64,000 bases of DNA, taken from NCBI RefSeq assembly GCF_003346715.1, contig NZ_QQPQ01000027.1, positions 1 through 64,000 of the forward strand, in the 5' to 3' direction. The DNA comes from Oceanispirochaeta sp. M1 (GTDB lineage Bacteria; Spirochaetota; Spirochaetia; DSM-2461). Both the position numbers and the translations under genes were made by a program. This document shows positions 1 to 8,531 of this stretch, piece after piece. Position 1 is the stretch's first letter; each line of letters starts with the position of its first letter. Below the pieces are notes generated by a model, which did not search any database, was not told the origin of the DNA, and worked only from the letters and a program-made list of their open reading frames with translations.

Positions 1-1906
1 CGATCTGTCATTGGATACTGAAGAGTTAAGTCTCGATGACGATCTGTCATTGGATACTGAAGAGTTAAGTCTCGATGACGATCTGTCATTGGATACTGAA
101 GAGTTAAGTCTCGATGACGATCTGTCATTGGATACTGAAGAGTTAAGTCTCGATGACGATCTGTCACTGGATACTGACGAGTTAAGTCTCGAAGATGATT
201 TTGTTGATGAGATAAATCTAGACACAGATGATCTCAATTTTGACGATAATTTGGATCTGGATGAACTCTCCGATGTTGCAGAAGAAGAAATTACACTGGA
301 TAGTGATGATTTAAATATAGAAGATGATCTGAGTCTGGATGATTTCTCTCTTGATGAGGATATAAGTCTTGATGAGGATATAAGTCTTGATGAAGACGAA
401 CTGGTTCTTGATCTTACTTCAGAGAATCCTGAAGAAGCAGAACCTGAATTAGATGAATCAGACATAGACAGTCTTCTGACTGATGATGGTATTGAAGAAG
501 TTTCCCTGGATGATTTCGATTTTAATATGGATGAACTCGAAGCTGACGGGGAAGAAGCTCCTGAAGTCGATCTTGAACTGGATGAAATTGAGGAAGTTTC
601 CCTGGATGATCTTGATTCTTTTTCATCAGCAGAAACTGAAACCAACGAAGATGAGGAAGAAGATTTTGATTTTGACCTCACCCTCTCTGATGAACAGGAA
701 GACGATTTTGATGAAGGTGAAGTTGTAGATCTCGGTGATAATCCGGATCTTGGTGTAATTGAACCGGATAGTGAAGAACTTGATGAGAGTCTGGAAGATA
801 TATCTCTTGGGCTTGATGATCTGGATATACCAGAAGCCTCCATAGAAGATATATCTGATCTTAGTGAACTTGACGACCTGGATGATATCAATATTGATGA
901 TATAACAATTTCTGATGATTTTGATGATCTTGAAGAATCTGCTGAAGATACTGTCGAAGAGCCTGCGACTATCAGTCTGATGGATGTGGATAACGATGGT
1001 TTTGATGATTTCAGCCTTGATACATCCGACCTACCTGAAATAGATAATTTTGATGATCTGGAAATTGACAACAATATTCCTAATATCACTGAATCAGATG
1101 ATGAAATCATCCTTGATATTTCTGAAAATCCGGAAGTAGAGATTGATGATTTCGATCTGGATGAAATAAGTGAAGAAGAATCCATTGAACTTAATGATGA
1201 AATGCAGCATGAACTGGATTCTATTGATTCAATTCTGGATGAAGCTGAATCCTTTATGGTAGAAGAAGATCATGAAGATCTGCCCGGTACAGAAGAGATC
1301 GATCTCAGTTCTCTTGAAGCTTTGGCGATCCCTGAGGAAGAATCCGTTCCTCAAGAGTTAAATGAAGAGACTGAAACCATAGAAATTGATCTGGATGATG
1401 TCCCCGGTGATCTTACTGACGGGCTATCTGAAGATCTTGAACCGGCAGAAGCTGAGGATGAAGAAGAAGTTATTTCAATTGATCTCCCCCATGATCTTTC
1501 GGATGATATTGTACCTGAATTACTTGAAGAAGCTGAATTAGATGAAGAAGCTGAATTGAAAGTGGCTCCTGAAGAGTCTGTTTTTGATAATGAGTTAGTT
1601 GAGCCCGAAGCCGCAAAGCTGGATGAAACTCCTGTACCGGAAGTTCATGAAGCTATAGAACCTGCTCATGGGCCGACAGTTCAGGAAGTGCCCGAAACCC
1701 CACAGCGTTCATATCTTGATGAAGCCAACAGTAGTGCAAGTCTCAAGAAACTTCCCCCTGAACTTAAAGAAGAGATCCGGGAAATACTGACTTATATGGA
1801 TCAGTTACTTGAATCCCTTCCAGAAGACAAGATTCAGGAATTCGCCCGTAGTGAACATTTCGAAGTATACAAAAAGATATTTGAGGAACTTGGAATCACC
1901 AGCTGA
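1..1906 (+). CDS. Acidic Asp/Glu-rich tandem-repeat protein (5' partial)
   Basis: The reading frame is open from base 2, so the start codon lies left of the window and the protein is longer than the roughly 634 residues visible. It begins with perfect copies of a 13-residue unit, SLDTEELSLDDDL, then degenerates into loosely repeated D/E/L/S-rich sequence for about 500 residues. There is no cysteine and no membrane segment in the visible part. The last 55 residues differ: they form an amphipathic helical domain (KKLPPELKEEIREIL, then YMDQLLESLPEDKIQEFARS) that looks like a folded module. The stop overlaps the next start by one base (TGATG), implying translational coupling with the GAF-like gene and the two DUF115 genes. 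The function is unknown. A disordered scaffold in a motility or envelope complex is only a guess. Confidence 0.8.
   Translation, partial: DLSLDTEELSLDDDLSLDTEELSLDDDLSLDTEELSLDDDLSLDTEELSLDDDLSLDTDELSLEDDFVDEINLDTDDLNFDDNLDLDELSDVAEEEITLDSDDLNIEDDLSLDDFSLDEDISLDEDISLDEDELVLDLTSENPEEAEPELDESDIDSLLTDDGIEEVSLDDFDFNMDELEADGEEAPEVDLELDEIEEVSLDDLDSFSSAETETNEDEEEDFDFDLTLSDEQEDDFDEGEVVDLGDNPDLGVIEPDSEELDESLEDISLGLDDLDIPEASIEDISDLSELDDLDDINIDDITISDDFDDLEESAEDTVEEPATISLMDVDNDGFDDFSLDTSDLPEIDNFDDLEIDNNIPNITESDDEIILDISENPEVEIDDFDLDEISEEESIELNDEMQHELDSIDSILDEAESFMVEEDHEDLPGTEEIDLSSLEALAIPEEESVPQELNEETETIEIDLDDVPGDLTDGLSEDLEPAEAEDEEEVISIDLPHDLSDDIVPELLEEAELDEEAELKVAPEESVFDNELVEPEAAKLDETPVPEVHEAIEPAHGPTVQEVPETPQRSYLDEANSSASLKKLPPELKEEIREILTYMDQLLESLPEDKIQEFARSEHFEVYKKIFEELGITS
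5..199 (+). repeat. 39-bp coding tandem repeat array
   Basis: A 39-bp unit starting CTGTCATTGGATACTG runs as four identical copies (5-43, 44-82, 83-121, 122-160), followed by a fifth diverged copy at 161-199 with several substitutions. The array continues off the left edge. The unit length is a multiple of three, so copy-number change keeps the frame and adds or removes 13 residues of the acidic protein. Identity at synonymous positions points to recent expansion by slippage or unequal recombination. Confidence 0.95.
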
Positions 1907-2847
1907 TGGGTTTATTAGACAGAGCCAGAGACTCCCAGGTGCCGGTCAACGGTACGGGGGATGATTTTCTTCAGAAATTACACAATCTCGAAAAAGGGGT
2001 GGACTATCCTGTTGTACTTTTTCAGCAGCTGATAAACCACCTTTCTATAGAAAAAGCAGCTGTTTTTTTAAAATCTGATTCAGACGATAGTTTTAACTGT
2101 CTCAGTTCCAAGGGTTATGACAAGACAACAACCAATCGACTCAGAATGGACCGTCATACAATTGAAACAACTGAGTTTACTTCAATGCTTGAACAGAAAA
2201 ACAGTCTTGTAACATCTCAGGCAACTCACTTTTTGAAAGAGTATATGTCTTCAAGAGAATTCGGTCTTATAGAAGAGATTCACTGGCTCCCCTTTTTTCA
2301 TGAAAATAGAATAATCTGCATAATAATGATTAGTCAGTGGCATAATTTTGTTCCCGATGACTGGCAGAATCTATTTAATAATATTAGCAGCCGTTTCTCT
2401 CAGAATGTATTTAACAGTAGAAAAGCTCTTGTGGTACAAGGAAATACTAATGTTCGAAGACCCGGAAAAGTGGAACTTCTGGACAAACTCAAGGCTCTTG
2501 CCGGAAAGGATGTCTATATAATTGAAGTTGATCTCTCTCCTCTGATTAAAATGCTTATGAATATCAAGGAAGGTCTTTCCATGTTACATCTGAAAAAAGA
2601 GATACTTTCTGTTTTCAGAACCATGGCCGGACCTCAACAGGAGCTGATTGACCTGGGAAATAACAAGGTTCTTCTTATTCTGGACAAACAGCGTGTTCCT
2701 GATAAATCCCTTTTTATTCATCAGCTTTCAGCATCCCTGCCCCTGCTCTTTCAGGACCTTGAGACTTCTCCTGTGCTCAGCACCAGGGATTTTGATTTTC
2801 CTGCTACAGAAGAAGAACAGGATGAACTGATAAGGGCTCTGATGTAA
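1906..2847 (+). CDS. GAF-like domain protein of unknown function
   Basis: A soluble 313-residue protein with no signal peptide or membrane segment. Residues about 20-170 have the look of a GAF-type sensory fold (for example IEKAAVFLKSDSDDSFNCLS and an IICIIMISQWHNF strand). The C-terminal half (about 190-313) is an alpha/beta region I do not recognise. It starts inside the stop of the acidic repeat protein and ends one base before the first DUF115 gene, so the four genes are almost certainly one operon. The GAF call rests on pattern only, with no ligand residues identified. A regulatory or adaptor role for the glycosyltransferases is inferred from position. Confidence 0.6.
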   Translation: MGLLDRARDSQVPVNGTGDDFLQKLHNLEKGVDYPVVLFQQLINHLSIEKAAVFLKSDSDDSFNCLSSKGYDKTTTNRLRMDRHTIETTEFTSMLEQKNSLVTSQATHFLKEYMSSREFGLIEEIHWLPFFHENRIICIIMISQWHNFVPDDWQNLFNNISSRFSQNVFNSRKALVVQGNTNVRRPGKVELLDKLKALAGKDVYIIEVDLSPLIKMLMNIKEGLSMLHLKKEILSVFRTMAGPQQELIDLGNNKVLLILDKQRVPDKSLFIHQLSASLPLLFQDLETSPVLSTRDFDFPATEEEQDELIRALM

Positions 2848-2848
2848 A

Positions 2849-4372
2849 ATGCTTCTGGAAAAGAGTCGTAAAGGACCTTTGACTGCCAGATTCATTAACA
2901 GATATATTCATTCCCGTTATGATCCTGAAAAAGAAGCAGTTCAGCTATTAAATAATTTCACAGCACAGGAAGATTACAACAGTCAAAAGACAGTTCTGGT
3001 TTTTGAACCCGGTCTTGGATATATTCTTGAAAAACTTAAAAGTGTACATGACAGTTCAAATATTATTATATTTTTCTATGATTCCGATTGTTACAACTAT
3101 TGTAAATCTCAGGGGCTCCTGGATAATATAAAATATTATCATCCTGGGAGTGATTTGAGTCTGGATGGATTTCTCGGCTCAATACTTTATGATATAGATA
3201 TAAGAAACATCCTTTTTTTTGAACTGCCTTCCACAGCAGCACTTTTTTCCGACATTCATAATAATTATCAGAAAAAGATTCTGGAACATTTATCAATATC
3301 CCATGGCTCAGAGATGACCAGAAATCATTTTGCCCTCAAGTGGATTCTTAATAGTTTCAGAAACTATCTTTATCAGGATTTCTCAGGTCGTATCCTTTCT
3401 ATCGAGGCTCCTGTAATTCTAACTGCTTCCGGTCCGAGCCTTGAACAGCATATCAGCCGGATTTCTGAGTTGAAGAACAGCTATGTTATTGCTGCTCTAC
3501 CCTCATCACTAGCCCTGCTCAGCTCATATGGAGTGATACCGGATATACTATTCACTACTGATCCCGGATTTTATGCCCGGGAACATTTACGTTTCCTCCA
3601 CAAGGATACAATAATTATCAGTTCAGTAATCTCATCCCTGATTGAATCTGAGAATTTCTGCTGTGGAATAAATCAGCACAGCTTTCCTGAGAATCTTTTA
3701 TTAAGAGAGAATGAACTGCAGGGCTTTCCTGAGATGGGAACTGTAGCAGCTACAGCTCTTTTTTACCTAATGAAACTCACCCGGAACAAGATATATATTA
3801 CCGGTCTTGATTTTTGCATGAGTGACATTAAAATGCATGCTCAGCCTCACTCATTTACATCATATATTCTCAAGGACGAATCTAGATTGAATCCCGGATA
3901 TAGTGCTTTCTATAACAGAGCAGCGTCTATGACACAGAGTATTGACGGACAGTACAGACTCACTAGAAACATGAATACCTATACGGCCTGGTTCAAGCAG
4001 CAGAATTTCAACAATAAAGTCTTCAGACTTAAACCTGCAGCCGTAAGCCTTCCGATTCCTGAGTTGGATTCTCTGCCTATAAAACCTGCATTGACCTTTA
4101 AAATAAAAACTGAAATGAATACAGAGTATCCGGATTTTTCTGAGAGACGTAGACGAGTTAAAAACATAGAGCAGAATTTAAATAATATGATACTGGATTT
4201 TGAGAATAATGACAAAATGTCCTCCCACCTTTCTGAGTTTACAGCAGAAGTTTTTCCAAAATTCAGACTCAATTCTGAAAAAAATAATTTAAATGAAAAC
4301 TCCGCAAAATCCGATTTTCTGTATAAGATAAAATATCTCATAAAAAAAATAGGCTGTATTTCCAATGGATAA
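2849..4372 (+). CDS. DUF115 / MAF-like motility-associated glycosyltransferase family protein (copy 1)
   Basis: A 507-residue cytoplasmic protein of the DUF115 (MptE-like) family, whose Campylobacter, Helicobacter and Aeromonas members (Maf) transfer nonulosonic sugars to flagellin. The core begins near residue 187 with VILTASGPSLEQ, the glycine-rich family motif. SSYGVIPDILFTTDPGF and PEMGTVAATALFYLMKLT follow, with the typical IYITGLDFCM strand. The N-terminal 180 residues are a variable domain and the C-terminal 100 residues are helical. It overlaps copy 2 by 8 bp, so the pair is co-translated. No sialic, legionaminic or pseudaminic acid synthesis gene is present here, so the sugar cannot be named. 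The family assignment is firm. Flagellin as acceptor is inferred from the family and the spirochaete context. Confidence 0.8.
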   Translation: MLLEKSRKGPLTARFINRYIHSRYDPEKEAVQLLNNFTAQEDYNSQKTVLVFEPGLGYILEKLKSVHDSSNIIIFFYDSDCYNYCKSQGLLDNIKYYHPGSDLSLDGFLGSILYDIDIRNILFFELPSTAALFSDIHNNYQKKILEHLSISHGSEMTRNHFALKWILNSFRNYLYQDFSGRILSIEAPVILTASGPSLEQHISRISELKNSYVIAALPSSLALLSSYGVIPDILFTTDPGFYAREHLRFLHKDTIIISSVISSLIESENFCCGINQHSFPENLLLRENELQGFPEMGTVAATALFYLMKLTRNKIYITGLDFCMSDIKMHAQPHSFTSYILKDESRLNPGYSAFYNRAASMTQSIDGQYRLTRNMNTYTAWFKQQNFNNKVFRLKPAAVSLPIPELDSLPIKPALTFKIKTEMNTEYPDFSERRRRVKNIEQNLNNMILDFENNDKMSSHLSEFTAEVFPKFRLNSEKNNLNENSAKSDFLYKIKYLIKKIGCISNG

Positions 4373-6002
4373 TAAGATTCTGGACAAAAATCTACTCTGC
4401 CTCGCGTCTACATCTTCAGAAGCTGCATCCCTGATTTCTCACTGCAGGGACACAGATGAAATAACGGTGATAACATCCAGAGACGGAAACCCTGTTCCTG
4501 TACTTGTAGAAAAACCTCTCCATTCAAGGTTTAATCCTGTCAGAGAGGGCGAAAGGCTGTCCCGGCAGTACATAAAGGGCGGCATGATTCTGGCCTATGG
4601 TCTGGGAGGTGCTTATCACCTTCTTCCCCTTCTGAGTAATAAAGAGCTTAGCAGTCTGATTATTATTGAAAATGATCCTTCTATTGTCAGGTCGATTCTC
4701 AGTCTTATGGATCTGAGTTCTCTTTTCCTGGATAAACGGGTCAGACTCTGGATTTCTGAAAATCCTGAAGATTTTAAAAAAACATTGCTGACAAAATATG
4801 TACCTGTATTGTCGGGTGATCTGCAGAGTATCAGTTTGAGAACCAGAATTGAGAGAGATCCTGAGTTCTATCATAGATTAGCGGAAGTAGTTCAGGAATC
4901 AATCTCTGCTATAACTGATGATTACACCGTACAGACTCATTTCGGGAAGAAATGGTTTGTAAATACACTGAATAACCTTGAAGCCTCTGAGGAGACTACT
5001 GTCACCCTTAAGCCGGTACATAAGGTTCAGATTACAGCTGCCGGTCCTGGACTGGAAAAACAAATGCCTCACCTTATCAGAAACAGGGAAAAATCTACTC
5101 TTATTGCCACTGATACATCTCTTCCGGTACTTCTTGCTAATGGGCTCACCCCTGATATGGTCATTTCCATAGACTGTCAGCATATAAGTTATCACCATTT
5201 CATGAAGGGTTATCCCGAAGATGTTCCACTTGTTCTGGATCTGGCTTCACCTCCTTTTCTTACCCGTATTGCAAAAAACTGTTTTTTCTTTACCAGCGAT
5301 CATCCTTTTTCCAACTATGTGAGTAAGAATTTCAGACAGTTTCCTCATATTGATACTTCGGGAGGCAATGTGACCCATGCTGCCCTCAGCCTTGCTGAAT
5401 CTCTCGGGGCTAAACATATACAGCTCTATGGTGCAGATTTTTCATACCCTTACGGTAAACCTTATGCCCGGGGAAGCTATGTATTTCCCTATTTTCAGAA
5501 ATCAAGCTGTCGGATTTCGGGTATTGAAAATCAGGTTATGGATTTTGTCCTTCATAACAAGTCCCTGAATAAGGAGATCTTTGAAGGTGGATTCCGATAT
5601 ATCTCCAAACCGATGATCCATTATAAATCCAGCCTGGAAAAAAAAGCTGAGAGAATGTCTGCACATATAGAAAACATCCGTGCAGACGGAGTTCACCTCA
5701 AATTTTCAGGAATAAAATCAAAGCCCGGGAATGAGTTCAGAATGATGAGTGCAGGTAGATCATATCAGAGCCGGCAGGATTTTCTAAAAGAACTTGCAGA
5801 AAAGATTAATGATATCCCTGAGTTGAAGGGAAATATTAATGAGTTTCTGGACTCACTGAATAAGAGTCAGAAAGAGATACTTCTTTCTATTCTTCCTGCA
5901 GCAGCCCATTTCAGGAAAAAATGTGACTCGGGAACAACTGCACTTAATCAGGCAAGATCGTGGACAATAGATCTGATTCGTAGAAAAACTGTGAATTACT
6001 GA
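4365..6002 (+). CDS. DUF115 / MAF-like motility-associated glycosyltransferase family protein (copy 2)
   Basis: A 545-residue paralogue of the preceding gene and the more canonical member. The core motifs are QITAAGPGLEKQMPHLI near residue 220, then LANGLTPDMVISIDCQ, DTSGGNVTHAALSLAESLG and HIQLYGADFSYPYGKPYARG. The N-terminal part contains a nucleotide-binding-like strand (MILAYGLGGAYHLLPLL) and a second one (LIIIENDPSIV). No membrane segment is seen. Two adjacent divergent copies could act on different acceptors or as a heteromer. The stop codon overlaps the convergent MEMO gene by 7 bp, which closes the operon with no room for a separate terminator. The activity is assigned by family, and the donor sugar is unknown. 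Confidence 0.82.
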   Translation: MDNKILDKNLLCLASTSSEAASLISHCRDTDEITVITSRDGNPVPVLVEKPLHSRFNPVREGERLSRQYIKGGMILAYGLGGAYHLLPLLSNKELSSLIIIENDPSIVRSILSLMDLSSLFLDKRVRLWISENPEDFKKTLLTKYVPVLSGDLQSISLRTRIERDPEFYHRLAEVVQESISAITDDYTVQTHFGKKWFVNTLNNLEASEETTVTLKPVHKVQITAAGPGLEKQMPHLIRNREKSTLIATDTSLPVLLANGLTPDMVISIDCQHISYHHFMKGYPEDVPLVLDLASPPFLTRIAKNCFFFTSDHPFSNYVSKNFRQFPHIDTSGGNVTHAALSLAESLGAKHIQLYGADFSYPYGKPYARGSYVFPYFQKSSCRISGIENQVMDFVLHNKSLNKEIFEGGFRYISKPMIHYKSSLEKKAERMSAHIENIRADGVHLKFSGIKSKPGNEFRMMSAGRSYQSRQDFLKELAEKINDIPELKGNINEFLDSLNKSQKEILLSILPAAAHFRKKCDSGTTALNQARSWTIDLIRRKTVNY

Positions 6003-6817
6003 TAAAGAACAGAACCGTATCCTACAAAATCACTTCCTGAATCGTATACATCATAACTATATTTATGCTCGCAGATCCGGCCTTCCAGGATACCTGCTTC
6101 CAGGGCGAAGCCTGCAGCCGCAGCGGCGGCTCCTGATGAACATGCTGTGTTTTCAGTAAGTGCATAGCTGATCGACTCTTCTACTTTAAGAGCAGCCAGT
6201 AATTCAAGGTACCTACTATCTTTTTCCCGGACTACAGCTCTGGCCTGATCACTTAATCCATAATCCATGTAGCCGAATCGTGCACCATAATGGCTCAGAT
6301 CAGTAGAACCAAGAAGAAAAGTCTTCTTGCCCTTATCAGAACATATCTGCCGGGCCCTCCTTCCCCAGTCCACAGACTGTACGGAAGCAGGCATTCTTAC
6401 AGGAAGAACAGTGATCTGTGGAAGAATATTTTTAATCATAGGCAGCATAATTTCAACAGTGTTGTCCATATCTCTGTCCGGTATAAATCCACTGCAGAGA
6501 AGCTGCAGTATTTCCCTGTCTACATTCAGCTCTCCGAAAGGAGTTGCCAGGCTGCTGTAATCCAGCACTCTGCACTCAGCTGAGCTTGAGAGATGACCTC
6601 CGGCTATGATGACAAGATCACAGTCCCGGGGTATGGAATTGATAATCTGCCAGGCCATTGAACCGGAAAAATCCCAGCCCGCATGGGGCGCAATTCCAGC
6701 GGCAGTTTCTCCGCCATTGCTGAAATTTTTAGATTCCCAGCTTTTTAACTGCATTTCTGCTGACCCGATGGAATGGGGATACCAGCCTTCAGGCAGCATC
6801 ATTTTTCTCTGATCCAT
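5996..6817 (-). CDS. amrB: MEMO family protein (AmmeMemoRadiSam system protein B)
   Basis: A 273-residue MEMO1-like protein, the B component of the AMMECR1/MEMO/radical SAM trio found in many bacteria and archaea. Residues corresponding to the human MEMO1 metal site are present: His in GIAPHAGWDFSGS, His in AGGHLSSSAE, and Cys in NTACSSGAAAAAAGF. STDLSHYGARFGYMDYG matches the conserved TDLSHY block. A ribosome binding site AAAGGA lies 5 nt before the ATG. The A (AMMECR1) and radical SAM members are not adjacent, so they must be elsewhere or absent. The biochemical role of the trio in bacteria is poorly defined; the human homologue is a metal-dependent redox protein. The gene is divergent from the membrane protein at 6873. 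Confidence 0.85.
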   Translation of the reverse strand: MDQRKMMLPEGWYPHSIGSAEMQLKSWESKNFSNGGETAAGIAPHAGWDFSGSMAWQIINSIPRDCDLVIIAGGHLSSSAECRVLDYSSLATPFGELNVDREILQLLCSGFIPDRDMDNTVEIMLPMIKNILPQITVLPVRMPASVQSVDWGRRARQICSDKGKKTFLLGSTDLSHYGARFGYMDYGLSDQARAVVREKDSRYLELLAALKVEESISYALTENTACSSGAAAAAAGFALEAGILEGRICEHKYSYDVYDSGSDFVGYGSVLYQ

Positions 6818-6837
6818 AAAAATCCTTTAAAAAATAA

Positions 6838-6865
6838 TGCACAAAACTTTATTTCTGCGTATAAT
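6838..6865 (+). promoter_or_regulatory. Promoter with -10 box abutting the start codon
   Basis: A perfect TATAAT at 6860-6865 lies 7 nt before the ATG at 6873. A weak -35 (TGCACA, 6838-6843) sits 16 nt upstream of it. There is no Shine-Dalgarno sequence in front of the ATG, so transcription would start at or next to the start codon and give a leaderless mRNA. Confidence 0.5.
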
Positions 6866-6872
6866 GTTTACT

Positions 6873-8453
6873 ATGAAAAAGGCAATTACAACTGTACATA
6901 CAATTATAGTGATTCTGGGGCTGTTGGCAACCGCGGGTTGGTCAGGGTACTACCTGTATAATCAGCGTCAGTTTAATACTGAAAACAATGCGTCCAGATT
7001 ACCGGCGTTAGTCCAGAGAGTCTCCGGTTCTCTCAGCAATAGTGAAACTCTCTACGACAAGGGTTTCGGCGAGGATATCAAGCAGATATTTACTGAGAAT
7101 AAGGATATTATTGCATTATCCATATACTCCTATGATACGGGTATTGAATATTTTTACAGTAGGAACGGACAGGTTAAGATCGTCAGTGAAGAATCTGATG
7201 CTCTTGAACAGAATCCCGCATACAAGGGACTGAGTTTTTCAAACAGCATAGGTTCTGTACCTCTTCAGATTAAAAACAAACCAGGCAGCAATATTGATAT
7301 CATATTCACTGTTCTTCCAAGAACATCTGTTTTCTATGTTCTTAAAATTGCACTTCTGGCAGTAATAGTCCTTTTTGTAATAACTTTGATTTTGATTGTA
7401 GCGTTCAGTCTATCAAAGGAGAAAGCTCCAAAGGGGAAAACAGAAGAAGATTGGAATGAAGAATCCGATACGGCTTCTGACTTTTCTGATGCTCTTGCTG
7501 AAGACATGAGCGGATCCTCCCTGGATTCAGGATTGGGGGAAGATAGCTTTGGTGATGATTCTTTCGGCAATGACAGTTTGTCTGATGACAGCTTTGGCTC
7601 GGATGACAGTTCAGATTTCTCTATGGATGATGATCTTGATTTTGATATTCCTTCCGATGAACCTGTCCCAGCTTCGGATTCTGACTTTTCAATGGACGAT
7701 GATGACCTCAGTCTGGATTCTGATCTGGATGATATGAACCTTGATGATATGAATCTTGAAGACAGCATTCCCGACATACCCGATGAAGAAGATCTTCTTG
7801 GTATGGATCATGAAGAGCTGCCATCAGATGATTTTGTAGATTCGGCCGCAGCAGATGATTCTGCTGATGATTTTGAATTTCCTGCAGACGACAGTCTTTT
7901 TGATGAAATGTCATCTGATGACCTTGATATTGATGATTCGCATCTAGATGATGTTGAACCTGCTGCAGGAGACGGCTCACCCACCCTCTATAATCCCGAA
8001 ACCGGTCTCGGCTGGGAAGCGTTTCTTGATGAAAGACTTGGTCTTGAACTGGAGCGATCAGCATCCTTTGATCAGGATCTGGTTCTGCTGATGATAAGAG
8101 ATATGGGAAATGAGAATGAAATGGAACAGATTTCTGCTGCAGTCAGAGATGAATACAGTTATCATGATCTTATCTTTGAAGCCGGTGAAAATTCTTTGGC
8201 CCTCATTGAACCGAATAAGGATCTCGATGATGCTATAAGTGATGCTCAGAGTCTTATCAAAAAACTTGAACAGGAATCCGGATTCAGTAATCTTAAATGC
8301 GGACTCTCTTCACGTAATGGACGCTTAATCACTGGTAAAAGACTTATCAAGGAAGCAGATACATCATTGAACAAGGCTGATGAGGAAAACCCCATCGTAG
8401 GCTTCAGATCAGATCCTGAAAAGTTCAGAGAGTATTTGAGTAATAAGTCATAA
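6873..8453 (+). CDS. Membrane protein with Asp-rich linker and degenerate GGDEF domain
   Basis: A 526-residue two-membrane-span protein starting at the second ATG (6873), because an upstream ATG at 6837 would put the -10 box inside the gene. Residues 5-28 form TM1. About 125 residues that look like a small extracytoplasmic sensor domain follow, then TM2 (VLKIALLAVIVLFVITLILIV). A low-complexity acidic linker (about 190-370, repeats such as SFGDDSFGNDSL and SLDSDLDDMNLDDM) comes next, and then a C-terminal domain (about 375-526). The latter resembles a diguanylate cyclase: it opens with LYNPETGLGWEAFL and ends with an LIKEADTSLNKA helix. However, the GGDEF active-site loop is replaced by AGENSLALI, so cyclase activity is unlikely. 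The acidic linker resembles the repeat protein at the left edge, suggesting a shared partner. Confidence 0.75.
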   Translation: MKKAITTVHTIIVILGLLATAGWSGYYLYNQRQFNTENNASRLPALVQRVSGSLSNSETLYDKGFGEDIKQIFTENKDIIALSIYSYDTGIEYFYSRNGQVKIVSEESDALEQNPAYKGLSFSNSIGSVPLQIKNKPGSNIDIIFTVLPRTSVFYVLKIALLAVIVLFVITLILIVAFSLSKEKAPKGKTEEDWNEESDTASDFSDALAEDMSGSSLDSGLGEDSFGDDSFGNDSLSDDSFGSDDSSDFSMDDDLDFDIPSDEPVPASDSDFSMDDDDLSLDSDLDDMNLDDMNLEDSIPDIPDEEDLLGMDHEELPSDDFVDSAAADDSADDFEFPADDSLFDEMSSDDLDIDDSHLDDVEPAAGDGSPTLYNPETGLGWEAFLDERLGLELERSASFDQDLVLLMIRDMGNENEMEQISAAVRDEYSYHDLIFEAGENSLALIEPNKDLDDAISDAQSLIKKLEQESGFSNLKCGLSSRNGRLITGKRLIKEADTSLNKADEENPIVGFRSDPEKFREYLSNKS

Positions 8454-8478
8454 ACTTATTTATCTGATTAGATTATTT

Positions 8479-8507
8479 ATCCCCCGGAAAACCGGGGGAT
8501 TTTTTTG
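8479..8507 (+). terminator. Rho-independent terminator
   Basis: A perfect 9-bp stem (ATCCCCCGG at 8479-8487 with CCGGGGGAT at 8492-8500), an AAAA loop and a run of T to 8507. It follows the GGDEF-like gene by 25 bp. Confidence 0.92.
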
Positions 8508-8531
8508 TTTCTGAGTTATGGGGGAAAGATT

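Noticed and set aside
5-199. CRISPR array at the left edge
   Set aside because: The 39-bp units are directly adjacent with no spacers, stay in frame and are translated, so it is a coding tandem repeat.
7334-7777. A Ser/Arg-rich 147-codon minus-strand frame
   Set aside because: It is the antisense of the Asp-rich linker of the GGDEF-like gene. The SR-rich composition follows from GAT/TCN-type codons.
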